Shown: positions 1 through 9,000, counted from the stretch's first letter. The stretch is 64,000 bases of DNA from Spirosoma agri (GCF_010747415.1 NZ_JAAGNZ010000001.1:1426001-1490000); one strand, 5' to 3'. The notes: generated by a model not told the origin, from the letters alone. Made by a program: numbers and translations.

Positions 1-178
1 TGTTACTCACCTAGAGGAATGATGCCTATAGACTATGATATAATAAAATTTCACTGCGAAAATCATAAATAGAGTGACATGCTGTCGATTATATAGTCAA
101 AATAGCGCTAAGTAGTAACGACTGAATCGATCGTTAATTTTTGACCTTATCTGAAGTGGCTCAACCACTTTGTAGACA

Positions 179-1039
179 ATGAGCATCTTTTCAAATCCCA
201 GCTGGATTGCCCCATATGCCTATCCATTTACTAGTATTGATCAGGTACCTCAAGCAGTTTTTGATGAGATAAATGGTCGCCTGGATAAAGTTATTAGTAC
301 AAAACCACTGGTGTCTATTTTGATTGCTGCTTATAATGAAGAGATTAATATTCTTCGTATGATCAGCACGCTGTCAGCGCTAGATACCAGAATCCCTTTC
401 GAAATCATCGTTGTCAATAACAATTCAGGCGATAGAACGCAGGAAACAATTGACAAACTACATATCAAGCGTTTTTTTCAACCAGTACAGGGTTGTGGAC
501 CGGCCCGTCAGTTGGGTCAGGAAATGGCTTTAGGCACCTATATTTTGCTAGCTGATGCCGATTGCCTGTATCCACCAAATTGGTTGGATGAAATGATGGG
601 GCAGTTACGCCGTCCTGGCGTTGTTTGTGTTTATGGGCGATACTCGTTCATCGGCTCTTCCGCGATCCCAAGATGGCAGCTGTTCCTGCACGAAACGCTA
701 AAGGATATGATAGCTGAGATTCGACACATTAAACGCCCTTACCTAAACGCCTATGGAATCAGCATGGGTTACATACGGGAAGTAGCTTTAAAAGCCGGTG
801 GGTACATTGATCACAATACCCGGGGTGATGACGGTCGATTGTGTTTTGATATGATGCCTTACGGCCGAGTAATACAAATGAAAACTCGCTCCGCTCGCGT
901 ATGGACAGGTCCCCGTACATTATTACAAGACGGTACAATCTGGAATAGCTTGAAAATACGTATCGGAAAAGAAGTCAAACAGGCATTGTCTTACCTCACG
1001 CCACACCCACCTCACAATACCAAAACATCGGCTAATTAA
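179..1039 (+). CDS. Glycosyltransferase family 2
   Basis: Probable inverting GT-A glycosyltransferase that adds a sugar to a surface glycan at the cytoplasmic face. Seen: 286 residues; the N-terminal third has the GT2 pattern VSILIAAYNEE, followed by IIVVNNNSGD and the metal-binding stretch LLADADCLYPP (around residues 125-135). A conserved aromatic/acidic segment (TRGDDGRLCFDM) near residue 220 is a plausible acceptor-side loop. No membrane segment is evident. It is the only GT2 of the locus on the plus strand and stands apart from the minus-strand glycan operon, so it has its own transcription. Donor and acceptor cannot be read from the sequence. Confidence 0.85.
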   Translation: MSIFSNPSWIAPYAYPFTSIDQVPQAVFDEINGRLDKVISTKPLVSILIAAYNEEINILRMISTLSALDTRIPFEIIVVNNNSGDRTQETIDKLHIKRFFQPVQGCGPARQLGQEMALGTYILLADADCLYPPNWLDEMMGQLRRPGVVCVYGRYSFIGSSAIPRWQLFLHETLKDMIAEIRHIKRPYLNAYGISMGYIREVALKAGGYIDHNTRGDDGRLCFDMMPYGRVIQMKTRSARVWTGPRTLLQDGTIWNSLKIRIGKEVKQALSYLTPHPPHNTKTSAN

Positions 1040-1151
1040 CCTTGTTATTAACTTCGTCCGCTTAAGAACCTGTATGGTCCGTTTGACAATACAGGTCGAA
1101 TAACCATAATGCCAACAAGTCTCATATCTTCCCGGTTGACGGAAAACTAGT

Positions 1152-1174
1152 AAACCCGCTTACTCGTCGGGTTT
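1152..1174 (+). terminator. Putative terminator after the first GT2
   Basis: A 7-bp stem (1152-1158 with 1168-1174) and a T-rich 3' side follow the plus-strand GT2 gene. A second weak stem (acctgtat/atacaggt) lies at 1068-1096. Confidence 0.45.
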
Positions 1175-1214
1175 TGTTCGAGTAGGCGATACAAATCAAC
1201 TGATTTAATTGCCC

Positions 1215-1874
1215 TCAAACCTCATTATCTGTCGAAAACAATTTTATCGTTTCCCACGAAAAAGGGAACCAGGTACCACTATTGGCATCGAATACCTCGG
1301 TCGCAGATTGACAGGGGAACAGCTTGTAGTCGAACTTAGGGTAATCGTTGACCAGATAACCAGGATAATAGTACGCTTTCCGTTGCTGGCGGGCGTAATT
1401 GATCTTCATGAGCATTAAAAACTTGCCCAAACTTTGTTTACGATAGGCAGGGTCGTAAAAATTCATGATGCCTGCAATGCTTTGCGAACCGTTGTCGAAA
1501 ATGCCTGCTGCAATCAATTTGTTTTCATCTCTAACCTCAACGACATACGTGTCAAACACGGTGTAAACGGGACCATCCAGTAAGCAGGACTCGACCGAAT
1601 CAGGGGCATCGAAATTTATGGCACTTCTGTAAGTTGCGTAAAGATTTACTATCTCTTCCGTAAGAGTAAAGGGCTTGACTTCCACCGAAAATTTCTCGTT
1701 AATTCGAAGAAGCCTCAACTGATCAGTACCATATTGAACACTCGCCAGAGCTAAACGTAGCCAGTGTACGGAGTATAATGTGTCGTCAAATAACACGTAA
1801 CGGCACGTGAAAATGTTCTGCTGCATCCGAAAATAACCCATACTCAGGCATAAATCCAACTTATTCCCCGTCAT
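1215..1874 (-). CDS. Arginyl-tRNA-protein transferase-like (ATE/GNAT fold) protein
   Basis: The 219 residues resemble the C-terminal half of leucyl/arginyl-tRNA-protein transferases (N-end-rule ATE/Bpt), which have a GNAT-like fold. Seen: an early GYFRMQQNIFTC segment, similar to the GFRRSG region of ATE, and a late HIGH-similarity-type stretch AYYYPGYLVNDYPKFDYK, like the YYLGYYI...YK signature of ATE enzymes, preceded by an acetyltransferase-like LGKFLMLMKINYA helix. The paired zinc cysteines of classical ATE are not obvious. It may attach an amino acid to a protein N-terminus or be a FemX/GNAT relative acting on another acceptor. It is flanked by the convergent GT2 gene and by the DUF6371 gene; no functional partner is visible. 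Confidence 0.55.
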   Translation of the reverse strand: MTGNKLDLCLSMGYFRMQQNIFTCRYVLFDDTLYSVHWLRLALASVQYGTDQLRLLRINEKFSVEVKPFTLTEEIVNLYATYRSAINFDAPDSVESCLLDGPVYTVFDTYVVEVRDENKLIAAGIFDNGSQSIAGIMNFYDPAYRKQSLGKFLMLMKINYARQQRKAYYYPGYLVNDYPKFDYKLFPCQSATEVFDANSGTWFPFSWETIKLFSTDNEV

Positions 1875-1988
1875 CGTTTAGTGCGTCTTACAACTGAAAT
1901 TATTGGCAATTCTCAAGTTAGCATGAAGGATCAAAGACCAGTCGGGTTTAGCTGATTTTTCGATTCGTCGCTGGTAGTTGTTGGTAGG

Positions 1989-3191
1989 TTAGGCATCCCA
2001 TTGGGTTGGATACCCAGTCCACTGTTCAAGCAAGAAATCAGCTAGATCTAAGCCAGCGGCTCGTTCATCGGCCGTTGCGTTGTCTTCCAGATAGGTTGAC
2101 ACGGTTATGTGAAATCCTTCGGCCAGTAACTCACCCGCTACCCTGTTCCAACGATCGAAGGCGCTTCCATCTTTTGAGAGATCTGGAAATAATTCTATTT
2201 TCCGCCCTCTTAACGGGGCAAGCCGTTCGGCATTTAAATAGGATAGTGCACCAACTGCCAGCCAGATAAAATCCGGAAAGTATGGGGTGCTGATAACCGC
2301 AGTTTTAGGTGCTTCGACAATAGCTACCGGCTGGTCGGGCGGAGCAGTTACTAACTGAGGTAAACCGAACAGACAGGGTGATTTTTGAACGTCGTTACGC
2401 TCATCAAGGTAGGCTGTCAGCCAGTCTGGATAAGGCTGTTTCTGTTCATCACAACGGCGAGCATAAGCCGAATGTACCCACGTCGTTCGCGTTCGTTTTT
2501 CACCATTTTTCACCACATATTTGACGGTGTGGAACGTGTCATCGAATAGTTTGATCTGTCCCCCACGGATGCGCTGCTGCTCATCGATGTACCAGAACAC
2601 ACACGCTCCCGGCCAACGGCCCGAGGTACCAATATTGAAGCGTTTCAGCAGATTATCCGCAACACTGGCACCAAAATGCTGGTGCAGTAATCGGGAAAAC
2701 TGGTTTCTCGGGTAATATCCCAGCGATTGTTGAAACACCTCATCCGGTATGGTATAAAGTTGATTTTGCGACGCTACAGCTGGCGCAGGCCGGGTGACGG
2801 GTTGGTCAAACAGGAAAGCGGCAACCCGTTCTGCCTGTTCGAGTGTGGCTCCTTCCTGTTGGATAAGATGCGCGATAATTGTCTGCTTCGGTGCTCCGCT
2901 GTGCTTCTGTTTCGCTGCCAGCCGGAACCACGTTTTGGGAATGGGTCCAATGCTGCTACGTGCTCTTACGTCAGTGTAGTACGAGCGACCGGACAATCCT
3001 TTCTCGTAAGGATTGAGGTGGTATCCACAATTACTTTCCCGGTCGCATCGACCATAGATTTCGGGCAGTGGTTCACCGGTTTGGGTATCGATATAGCGGC
3101 TTAACGTTTTACGGTGTTTGGGACCACAGTTTGGGCAGTCAATCTTGATTGCTTTTTTAGGCAGTTGATAGCGGAACGTTGTAGCAGACAT
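1989..3191 (-). CDS. DUF6371-type zinc-finger/Toprim-like protein
   Basis: About 400 residues. The ATG at 3191 (MSATTFRYQLP) is preferred over an upstream in-frame ATG at 3209. The N-terminus has a zinc-ribbon pattern, CPNCG near residue 20 and CDRESNCGYH near residue 47, as in primase-type zinc fingers. The central and C-terminal parts (VAIVEAPKTAVIS, LFPDLSKDGSAFDRW) resemble a Toprim-like fold with an acidic ELFPD strand. Proteins of this DUF6371 kind are commonly found on Bacteroidetes integrative elements and plasmids, where a replication or primase-related role is presumed. No integrase, relaxase or toxin is adjacent, so it may be a remnant or a domesticated gene. The function is not established. 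Confidence 0.6.
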   Translation of the reverse strand: MSATTFRYQLPKKAIKIDCPNCGPKHRKTLSRYIDTQTGEPLPEIYGRCDRESNCGYHLNPYEKGLSGRSYYTDVRARSSIGPIPKTWFRLAAKQKHSGAPKQTIIAHLIQQEGATLEQAERVAAFLFDQPVTRPAPAVASQNQLYTIPDEVFQQSLGYYPRNQFSRLLHQHFGASVADNLLKRFNIGTSGRWPGACVFWYIDEQQRIRGGQIKLFDDTFHTVKYVVKNGEKRTRTTWVHSAYARRCDEQKQPYPDWLTAYLDERNDVQKSPCLFGLPQLVTAPPDQPVAIVEAPKTAVISTPYFPDFIWLAVGALSYLNAERLAPLRGRKIELFPDLSKDGSAFDRWNRVAGELLAEGFHITVSTYLEDNATADERAAGLDLADFLLEQWTGYPTQWDA

Positions 3192-3249
3192 GAGCGTAAA
3201 AATAAGCATTTGTCTTAAGCTACCTTCCCGCTATTTTATATAGATTAGT

Positions 3250-3306
3250 ATTCTCAACAAGGAAGCCCGGCAGACGCAGTGTCTGCCGGGCTTCCTTGTT
3301 GAGAAT
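3250..3306 (-). terminator. Very long perfect hairpin after the wecA/tagO-like gene
   Basis: 26-bp perfect arms (3250-3275 and 3281-3306) separated by a 5-nt loop. It lies between the stop of the WecA-like gene (3317) and the start of the DUF6371 gene. The expected role is terminator or mRNA 3'-end stabiliser of the long glycan operon. There is no long T-run on the minus strand. Confidence 0.75.
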
Positions 3307-3316
3307 AGTTTGTATG

Positions 3317-4525
3317 TTAAAGATAATCGATGATACGTCGGCCAATGATGCCACTTTGCAGTTCCCGGCGTAGAACAGCCTTTCGACGACGCGGGTGCGT
3401 CGCAATGTACATAGCCCGCATTTTCAACGTAAAACTAGCAATCATATACAGCCCGAACAATACGCCAAGAATCAACAGTGATTCTGTATTCGTGATGTTA
3501 CGGTGTAGCAGAAAGAACAGGAGCGTGTTTACAAATGAGGCTCCACAAAGTACTGCGGTTGCCTGCGCGTGCGACAGACCATTGTCCAGCAGAATGTGGT
3601 GCATGTGGTTTCGATCGGCAGAAAACGGTGACCGACGGGCCAGAATACGCACCAGAAATACCCGTAACGTATCGAAGATCGGAACGATCAGAATAACAAT
3701 GGCAATAATCGGTGCGTTAAAAAAGGCAGTTGGTTCAAAACGATAGGACGCGTTCAGGCTTACGAAACGTACGGCAAAAAAAGCCAGCATGAAACCAATA
3801 ATCAATGAGCCGGTATTACCCATGAAAATTTTACTAGTCTTCGAGAAATTGAACCGTAAAAAGCCAAGCAGCGACCCCGTCAGCGTAAAGGCCAGACAAG
3901 CCATCGTGAAGTGGTTCGTTAATAGGAACCATGTGCCAAATGTGCCGCTGGCAATCGTGGCAATACCACCGGCCAGGCCGTCAATACCGTCGATCAGATT
4001 GATCGCGTTGGTGAGAGCAATAAAAATAAAGCACGTTAGCAGGATGCTGATAATTTCTTCGATGTGGTGGAAGCCCATGATTCCGTATAAGTAGTCAACC
4101 TTCAGATCACCGAAAAAAATCAGGATCATCGCGGCCAAAACCTGGAAAAGAATCTTTTTATTTGGGTCAATACCGACCAAATCATCTTTGATACCGATGA
4201 AAAATAGAATGGTCATACCCGCTACGGAGAGATCGGTTCTATAAACATCAGTCTGATCGATGCTAGGCCACAGAAAATAAGCAATCAGAATGGCAGCAAA
4301 AATAGCAATGCCGCCAAAGGTAGGAGTGGGCGTGGAGTGCGATCGGCGTTCACCAGGTTTCTCCATAAGCGATTTCAACTCGGAGATTTTGATAATGACC
4401 GGAATCGAGATCACTGCGACGAAGCAGGCCACTAAAAACGCCAGAATACACTGGTACAGGCCCAGCTTGAACAGGTCGTCATTTAGTTTATTTTGTAAAT
4501 AGGCAATCAATAAATCGAGATTCAT
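3317..4525 (-). CDS. WecA/TagO-type undecaprenyl-phosphate sugar-1-phosphate transferase
   Basis: Integral membrane enzyme of the MraY/WecA family that transfers a HexNAc-1-phosphate from a UDP-sugar to undecaprenyl phosphate, starting a lipid-linked glycan. Seen in 402 residues: about ten hydrophobic segments; the DD motif (IKDDLVGIDPNKK); the NAINLIDGIDGLAGG motif; the FMGNTGSLIIGF motif; and the HMHHIL histidine motif in a cytoplasmic loop near residue 305. All family motifs are intact. As last gene of the minus-strand glycan block it is the plausible initiator for the whole locus. The exact sugar is unknown (GlcNAc is the default in the family). Confidence 0.88.
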   Translation of the reverse strand: MNLDLLIAYLQNKLNDDLFKLGLYQCILAFLVACFVAVISIPVIIKISELKSLMEKPGERRSHSTPTPTFGGIAIFAAILIAYFLWPSIDQTDVYRTDLSVAGMTILFFIGIKDDLVGIDPNKKILFQVLAAMILIFFGDLKVDYLYGIMGFHHIEEIISILLTCFIFIALTNAINLIDGIDGLAGGIATIASGTFGTWFLLTNHFTMACLAFTLTGSLLGFLRFNFSKTSKIFMGNTGSLIIGFMLAFFAVRFVSLNASYRFEPTAFFNAPIIAIVILIVPIFDTLRVFLVRILARRSPFSADRNHMHHILLDNGLSHAQATAVLCGASFVNTLLFFLLHRNITNTESLLILGVLFGLYMIASFTLKMRAMYIATHPRRRKAVLRRELQSGIIGRRIIDYL

Positions 4526-4716
4526 AAGGCTCTTAAATTAGGTGATGTGATCACCGATTGGACTTTTTGCCAGTGCAACTTTCCAGACGAAGCCCATTCA
4601 ATTATAAATGCGTGGATAAACGGGTCTGCACAAAAAATAGGCAGGAGATTCCAGATTCAATGTAAAAATCAATTCTTTACACAAGAAGTCAAGTATAATT
4701 TGATTGAACGGTTTTA

Positions 4717-5499
4717 CTATCCCTTGGTGACTTTGCTGTTCAGCGCTGGTGGTTTCGTGATATACTGACTGAGTTTGCGTAACGGTTTTAGCCAAAGTGT
4801 AAAAAAATAGGGTGTTAATCCGTTCAATTCCCAGGCTACCCGGTCTTCTTTATTCGCCCGAATCCGGTTCTTTAAACTGCTGTTGCTAATACCGCCGGCC
4901 CGCATGACAATGGTGACTTCATCCATGTAGGTAAGCTTAGCTTTGTTCTTATGGATGAACCGAAGCATCAATTCGTAATCGGCGGCACTTTTCATATCGA
5001 GTCTGAAAACGCCATATTGCTCATACAGCCAGCGTTTCGCAAAGAACGAAAGGTGGCCCGGCATCCAGCCCCATAAAAAAGCATTCTCAGTATACCAGCC
5101 AGATCGCCAGTAACGCGTAAGCTTCTGCGTGTCAGAACGGTCCACGTAAATCATATCACCATATACCGCGTCGCTATCCGTTCGTTCGAAGGTAGCAACC
5201 ATGTTCTCAATGACCCGGTTGTGCCGGTAAAAATCGTCGGCATTGAGTAGGCCAATTACCTCACCGGTAGCCATTTGAATGCCTTTGTTCATGGCATCAT
5301 ATAAGCCCTTGTCGGGTTCTGAAACGAATTGAGCAATTTTTGTACCATACGAGCGGACAATATCGACTGTGCCATCCGTCGACTTCCCGTCCACAATGAT
5401 GTACTCAATGTCACTATAAGTCTGATTCAGAATTGACTCGATGCAATCCCGGACGTGCTCAGCTCCATTGAACACAACCGTAATAATAGATACTCTCAC
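4717..5499 (-). CDS. Glycosyltransferase family 2 (WcaA-like)
   Basis: A GT2 enzyme of 260 residues if it begins at the GTG at 5499. That start overlaps the TGA of the upstream WcaF-like gene (GTGA arrangement), which argues for translational coupling. A much longer reading from 5613 would run through the neighbour. Seen: VSIITVVFNGAEHV at the N-terminus, IEYIIVDGKSTDGT, and the DxD-like LLNADDFY. The W-rich WGWMPGHLSFF segment is typical of WcaA/WfgD-type GT2 enzymes. It probably adds one sugar in the cytoplasm. The 3' end is followed by about 190 nt without a gene before the WecA-like gene. Confidence 0.85.
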   Translation of the reverse strand: MRVSIITVVFNGAEHVRDCIESILNQTYSDIEYIIVDGKSTDGTVDIVRSYGTKIAQFVSEPDKGLYDAMNKGIQMATGEVIGLLNADDFYRHNRVIENMVATFERTDSDAVYGDMIYVDRSDTQKLTRYWRSGWYTENAFLWGWMPGHLSFFAKRWLYEQYGVFRLDMKSAADYELMLRFIHKNKAKLTYMDEVTIVMRAGGISNSSLKNRIRANKEDRVAWELNGLTPYFFTLWLKPLRKLSQYITKPPALNSKVTKG

Positions 5500-6089
5500 G
5501 ACGCAATATCTCGTTTTCGGACCCAAACGGCCGGGTTTCCCTGATAAATTCCATACGCATCCAGCGAACGAGTTGCCACCGAATTGACCGATAAAACGGA
5601 ATGAGAATGGCACCGGACGCCTGGACAGACAATTGCTTTAGCACCAATCCAGACACCATCGTCGATCGTTATTGGCCGGGTCGTAAGATCGAACGTCGAT
5701 TGACGGTAGTTATGGTTTCCGGTCAGGATCATGGCTCCCTGCGAAAGGCAGGTATGATCGCCGATAACAACTTCACTCAAATTATCGATCCACACCTGTT
5801 CACCAATCCAGACGTAATTGCCCACCCGAAGTAACCAGGGGTATTTAATATTGACACCGGGTTTGATAACGACGCCCGTTCCTAGTTTTGCGCCAAATAG
5901 TGTCAGGACAATGCGCTTAAAGGCAATCGGTAGGGGTAGATACGTATTGACGGTGACTGAATTGACCAGAAACCATACAATGATTTTCCAGCGCGGCCCT
6001 GGCTTGTACCAGCTGATGTCATAAATCGATAGATCCGTACGGCCGACCGTCTGCTCAGGGTCGGTTGGTTGGGCTAAGATCTTTGCCAT
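5496..6089 (-). CDS. WcaF-like acetyltransferase (left-handed beta-helix)
   Basis: About 197 residues from ATG 6089 (MAKILAQPTDPE); a longer form from 6152 would overlap the upstream GT2 by nearly 100 nt. Seen: hexapeptide repeats of the left-handed beta-helix fold (VVIKPGVNIKYP, VWIGEQVWIDN, VVIGDHTCLSQGA) and the family histidine context LTGNHNYR. This matches the colanic-acid WcaF/NodL group, which O-acetylates a sugar from acetyl-CoA. It overlaps by 35 nt with the preceding GT2 and by 4 nt with the following one, so the three genes form a tightly coupled group. The acetylated residue is unknown. Confidence 0.82.
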   Translation of the reverse strand: MAKILAQPTDPEQTVGRTDLSIYDISWYKPGPRWKIIVWFLVNSVTVNTYLPLPIAFKRIVLTLFGAKLGTGVVIKPGVNIKYPWLLRVGNYVWIGEQVWIDNLSEVVIGDHTCLSQGAMILTGNHNYRQSTFDLTTRPITIDDGVWIGAKAIVCPGVRCHSHSVLSVNSVATRSLDAYGIYQGNPAVWVRKRDIAS

Positions 6090-6972
6090 AGTGCGTTCGG
6101 AAAAATTGAATAATTGACTCTTTGTCGCGCCCTGCATGAAAATAAACTTCAAACATTTTAGCGTCTACCAGAAAACGGTACCAAAGGCCCTGCAAAAAGT
6201 GCCAGATCAAGCCTTTCTTTCCATCCAGAAAACCGAACCGAAAAAAATACCGATAAAAAAAATACAAAAATGGCCTGGTGAACAAAGGTAAGGAGGCATA
6301 TTGTATTTTTAGGTAACGGGTACGTTGTTCCTGCGATCCAAACAACTTGGGTTCTACACGTTGTGTTTTGTCGAAATTGTACTTAATGTTCAATAAATCA
6401 ATGACTTCACGAATGGCGTAGTTATTATGCTTCTGCGTCCACCAGGTTAAATTATTCAGGTTATGATCGACCAAATCGTGCTGAAATTGGATGGATTTAC
6501 CCTGCGAGAGCTTGATATGTTCATCCATCCAGGTTTCTTCACAAATGCCCTGTTGACGTCGCCAAAGCCTTAAGAGCCAGATTGGGTAATAATCGCCATG
6601 TCGTATCCATTTGTCAAAAAACAAGACCCGCCGTTTAACATAAATGCCTGACACGTCCTCAGAAAGCGTTGTCAGCCGTTGATTGATTTCTTCGGCCAGC
6701 TCGGGCAGAACGTACTCATCGGCATCCATACGCATGAGCCAACCCGTCTCGAACGGTGTATGGTCAATGCCATAATTAAACTGTAACGCATAGTTGACCC
6801 ATGGATTTTGAACGACTGTGGCACCAAGAGAACGTGCAATTTCTACAGTGTTATCCGTTGAAAATGAGTCGACTATGAATATTTTGTCGGTGAAGGGATG
6901 CAAACTCTGCAGACACCGGGCAATATGTTTTTCTTCGTTATGCGTTAGAATAATGACTGATACGTCGGCCAT
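6055..6972 (-). CDS. Glycosyltransferase family 2 (KdtX/WaaE-like)
   Basis: 305 residues. Seen: VSVIILTHNEEKHI at the N-terminus, KIFIVDSFSTDNT, and the metal site LMRMDADEYV. This beginning is typical of the WaaE/KdtX group of GT2 enzymes, which add glucose or another hexose to a core sugar. The C-terminal third is aromatic and basic (RPFLYFFYRYFFRFGF), which suggests peripheral membrane contact. It is the first gene of the coupled GT2-WcaF-GT2 group. Its upstream region (6973-7247) is shared with the divergent formyltransferase gene and should contain the promoter. Substrate unknown. Confidence 0.85.
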   Translation of the reverse strand: MADVSVIILTHNEEKHIARCLQSLHPFTDKIFIVDSFSTDNTVEIARSLGATVVQNPWVNYALQFNYGIDHTPFETGWLMRMDADEYVLPELAEEINQRLTTLSEDVSGIYVKRRVLFFDKWIRHGDYYPIWLLRLWRRQQGICEETWMDEHIKLSQGKSIQFQHDLVDHNLNNLTWWTQKHNNYAIREVIDLLNIKYNFDKTQRVEPKLFGSQEQRTRYLKIQYASLPLFTRPFLYFFYRYFFRFGFLDGKKGLIWHFLQGLWYRFLVDAKMFEVYFHAGRDKESIIQFFRTHYGKDLSPTNRP

Positions 6973-7247
6973 ACCTAGGTAGTGCGTCTCCTAAAATAAT
7001 GTCGAACGCACCTTCAGATGCTTCACTCAAATTAGTTTAGGAGTGCTTTTGATACTGATTCGTACTGCAATACTATCACTTTTTTTAGACAGGAAAAAGC
7101 TGCTCAGGCTGTTCACTGACAGTCCTGTATTGTTTTTATGCTATTTTTTGAAAATACGGCGCTTCGTAATACTCATTGAGCTAAAGGCGTGGGGCCTTTG
7201 ATTAGATTGTGTAGCTTTGTTGTCGAAACCATTGTTACTAGACGACT
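6973..7247. other. Divergent intergenic region
   Basis: 275 nt between the GT2 (minus) and formyltransferase (plus) start codons. It contains an A/T-rich tract and TAGCTTTG at 7212-7219, a possible -7 element for the plus-strand gene, although I see no TTG at the preferred distance. No ORF or RNA gene is recognised. Confidence 0.4.
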
Positions 7248-8012
7248 ATGCGCCTTGTCATTCTGACGCAGGACGATCCGTTCTACCTCGCCCGAAATAT
7301 TGATTACTTACTGAAAAAATTGCCCCCTTATGCTGAGGTCGTTGCGACCGTAGTGTTCGACGTATCGCCTTTCGGTAAGCGGGAGAGTTTTAAGGACAAG
7401 ATTAAAAAGACTTACGACATATTTGGGCTTCCTTTTTTTGTCCGTTACGGCTTTAAGTACGTAACCTCTAAATTAGATAGTCGAAATAACGTCAGAAAAG
7501 TACTGGCTGATCGGGGGATTCCACTGATTCAGGTAGAAGGAGCAATCAACAAGGACGAAAATCTGGAGAAAATTCGGGCCTATAAACCTGACTTATTGGT
7601 CTCCATTGCTGGTAATCAGATTTTCAAGCGTAAACTGCTGGATGTTGCCACTTATGGTTGTATCAATCTTCATACGGCCCTTTTACCCAAATATCGTGGT
7701 CTAATGCCTTCGTTCTGGGTTCTGAAAAACGGTGAAACACACACGGGTGTGTCTGTTTTCTTCGTCGATGAGGGAATCGATAGCGGGCCAATTCTTGTGC
7801 AGAATAAGCTTGAAATTGGCGGCATGAGCCAGGCCGAACTGATTGATGTCACGAAGAAAATGGGTATGGATGCCATTCTGGAAGCCATTGAAAAAATCCA
7901 TTCGGGCAAGTACGAACTCATCGAGAATGATGCCTCCCAAATGACGTATTTCACGTTTCCAACCAGTGATGACGTCAAAGCGTTTCGGGCAGCTGGAAAA
8001 CGTTTTTACTAG
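7248..8012 (+). CDS. Formyltransferase family protein (sugar N-formyltransferase-like)
   Basis: 254 residues of the methionyl-tRNA formyltransferase fold. The catalytic triad expected from Fmt and sugar formyltransferases is present: N140 and H142 in INLHTALLPKYRG, and D178 in DEGIDSG, with the same 36-residue spacing as in Fmt. The C-terminal OB-like domain of Fmt is missing, and the N-terminal half is unusual. In this setting the likely role is N10-formyl-tetrahydrofolate-dependent formylation of an amino sugar (as with Qui4NFo or perosamine derivatives). Its own 4-amino-sugar pathway is not encoded here except perhaps for the DegT aminotransferase at 25918. A phosphoribosylglycinamide formyltransferase role is less likely. 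Confidence 0.72.
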   Translation: MRLVILTQDDPFYLARNIDYLLKKLPPYAEVVATVVFDVSPFGKRESFKDKIKKTYDIFGLPFFVRYGFKYVTSKLDSRNNVRKVLADRGIPLIQVEGAINKDENLEKIRAYKPDLLVSIAGNQIFKRKLLDVATYGCINLHTALLPKYRGLMPSFWVLKNGETHTGVSVFFVDEGIDSGPILVQNKLEIGGMSQAELIDVTKKMGMDAILEAIEKIHSGKYELIENDASQMTYFTFPTSDDVKAFRAAGKRFY

Positions 8013-8104
8013 TTCCAGCCCTTGGATACCTGACCCATTCAGTTGATTTAATAATCCGGCTGTTGATCAGCTACAGGACTGATCATGAACGGTTAGTTAA
8101 TTTT

Positions 8105-8953
8105 ATGAATATTCTGACATTCGATATTGAAGAGTGGTTTCATATTCTTGATAATGCGTCGACACGGACCGAGGCTGAATGGAGCCGGTACGAGCCACGG
8201 ATTTATGAGAACATGGATCGGATCTTCCAACTTTTAGAGGATACGAATACTCGGGCGACCTTCTTCTGCCTGGGTTGGGTAGCCGATAAACACCCCGATA
8301 TTATTCGCCGGATCGATGCCGCAGGCTACGAAATTGCTACGCATTCGTACGCGCACCAGCTTGCCTACGAGCAAACCCCCGCTGAGTTTCAGGCTGATCT
8401 GGAGCGATCCATCAAACACTTGCAGGATATAACGGGAAAGAAAGTTCGGTCCTACAGGGCTCCCGGTTTTTCGATAAAAGAGTTTAATCGCTGGGTATTC
8501 CCAATTTTGGTGGAGCAGGGTATCGAGATCGATTGTTCGGTTTTCTCGGCTCGTCGGGCACACGGTGGCGATGCATCCTTAGGCATGTTTGAACCGGGTT
8601 ATCTTGACGTGAATGGGACACTGCTTAAGGAATTTCCTATCAATACAAGCGCCGTTCTGGGACAAGACCTGATATTTTCGGGTGGCGGCTATTTTCGACT
8701 TCTTCCGTATCGGGCCATCCGGGGATTAATGCACAGGTCGCCCTATGTGATGACCTATTTTCACCCGCGCGACTTTGACGCGGAGCAGCCAATGATACCA
8801 GGTTTGAGCCGCGCGCGGAAATTCAAATCGTACTATGGCCTGAAAGACTGTCTACCCAAATTGAAGCAACTATTGCTGGAGTTCCCATTCGTCGATTTAT
8901 CAGAAGCTGAACAACAGGTAGACTGGACAAAAGCGGTCTGTAGAAAACTGTAG
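8105..8953 (+). CDS. Polysaccharide deacetylase (DUF3473 type)
   Basis: NodB-fold carbohydrate esterase, about 282 residues from ATG 8105 (MNILTFDIEEWFH); an in-frame ATG at 8063 would add 14 poor residues. Seen: the metal/base aspartate motif FDIEEW at residues 6-11; ATFFCLGWVAD; the metal histidines H80 and H84 in THSYAHQL; RAPGFSIK near 117; and a late FHPRDFD motif. This subgroup accompanies exopolysaccharide loci and removes N-acetyl groups from a HexNAc residue. No signal peptide is present, so it probably acts on cytoplasmic intermediates. It follows the formyltransferase in the same direction with a 92-nt gap, suggesting co-transcription. Confidence 0.85.
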   Translation: MNILTFDIEEWFHILDNASTRTEAEWSRYEPRIYENMDRIFQLLEDTNTRATFFCLGWVADKHPDIIRRIDAAGYEIATHSYAHQLAYEQTPAEFQADLERSIKHLQDITGKKVRSYRAPGFSIKEFNRWVFPILVEQGIEIDCSVFSARRAHGGDASLGMFEPGYLDVNGTLLKEFPINTSAVLGQDLIFSGGGYFRLLPYRAIRGLMHRSPYVMTYFHPRDFDAEQPMIPGLSRARKFKSYYGLKDCLPKLKQLLLEFPFVDLSEAEQQVDWTKAVCRKL

Positions 8954-9000
8954 CCTAACCAGAAAGGAGACTAGTTTTGGGGGAAGGCTGACTGGTTAGG
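8954..9000. terminator. Terminator between convergent deacetylase and GT4 genes
   Basis: 9-bp arms cctaaccag / ctggttagg (8954-8962, 8992-9000) lie between two convergent stops and could serve both strands. Confidence 0.55.

Noticed and set aside
3330..3746. Plus-strand ORF opposite the WecA-like gene
   Set aside because: Antisense to a gene with all MraY/WecA motifs, with no plausible protein signature.
4598..4795. Minus-strand 65-residue ORF between GT2 and WecA-like genes
   Set aside because: No family features, and it overlaps the 3' end of the GT2 gene in another frame.
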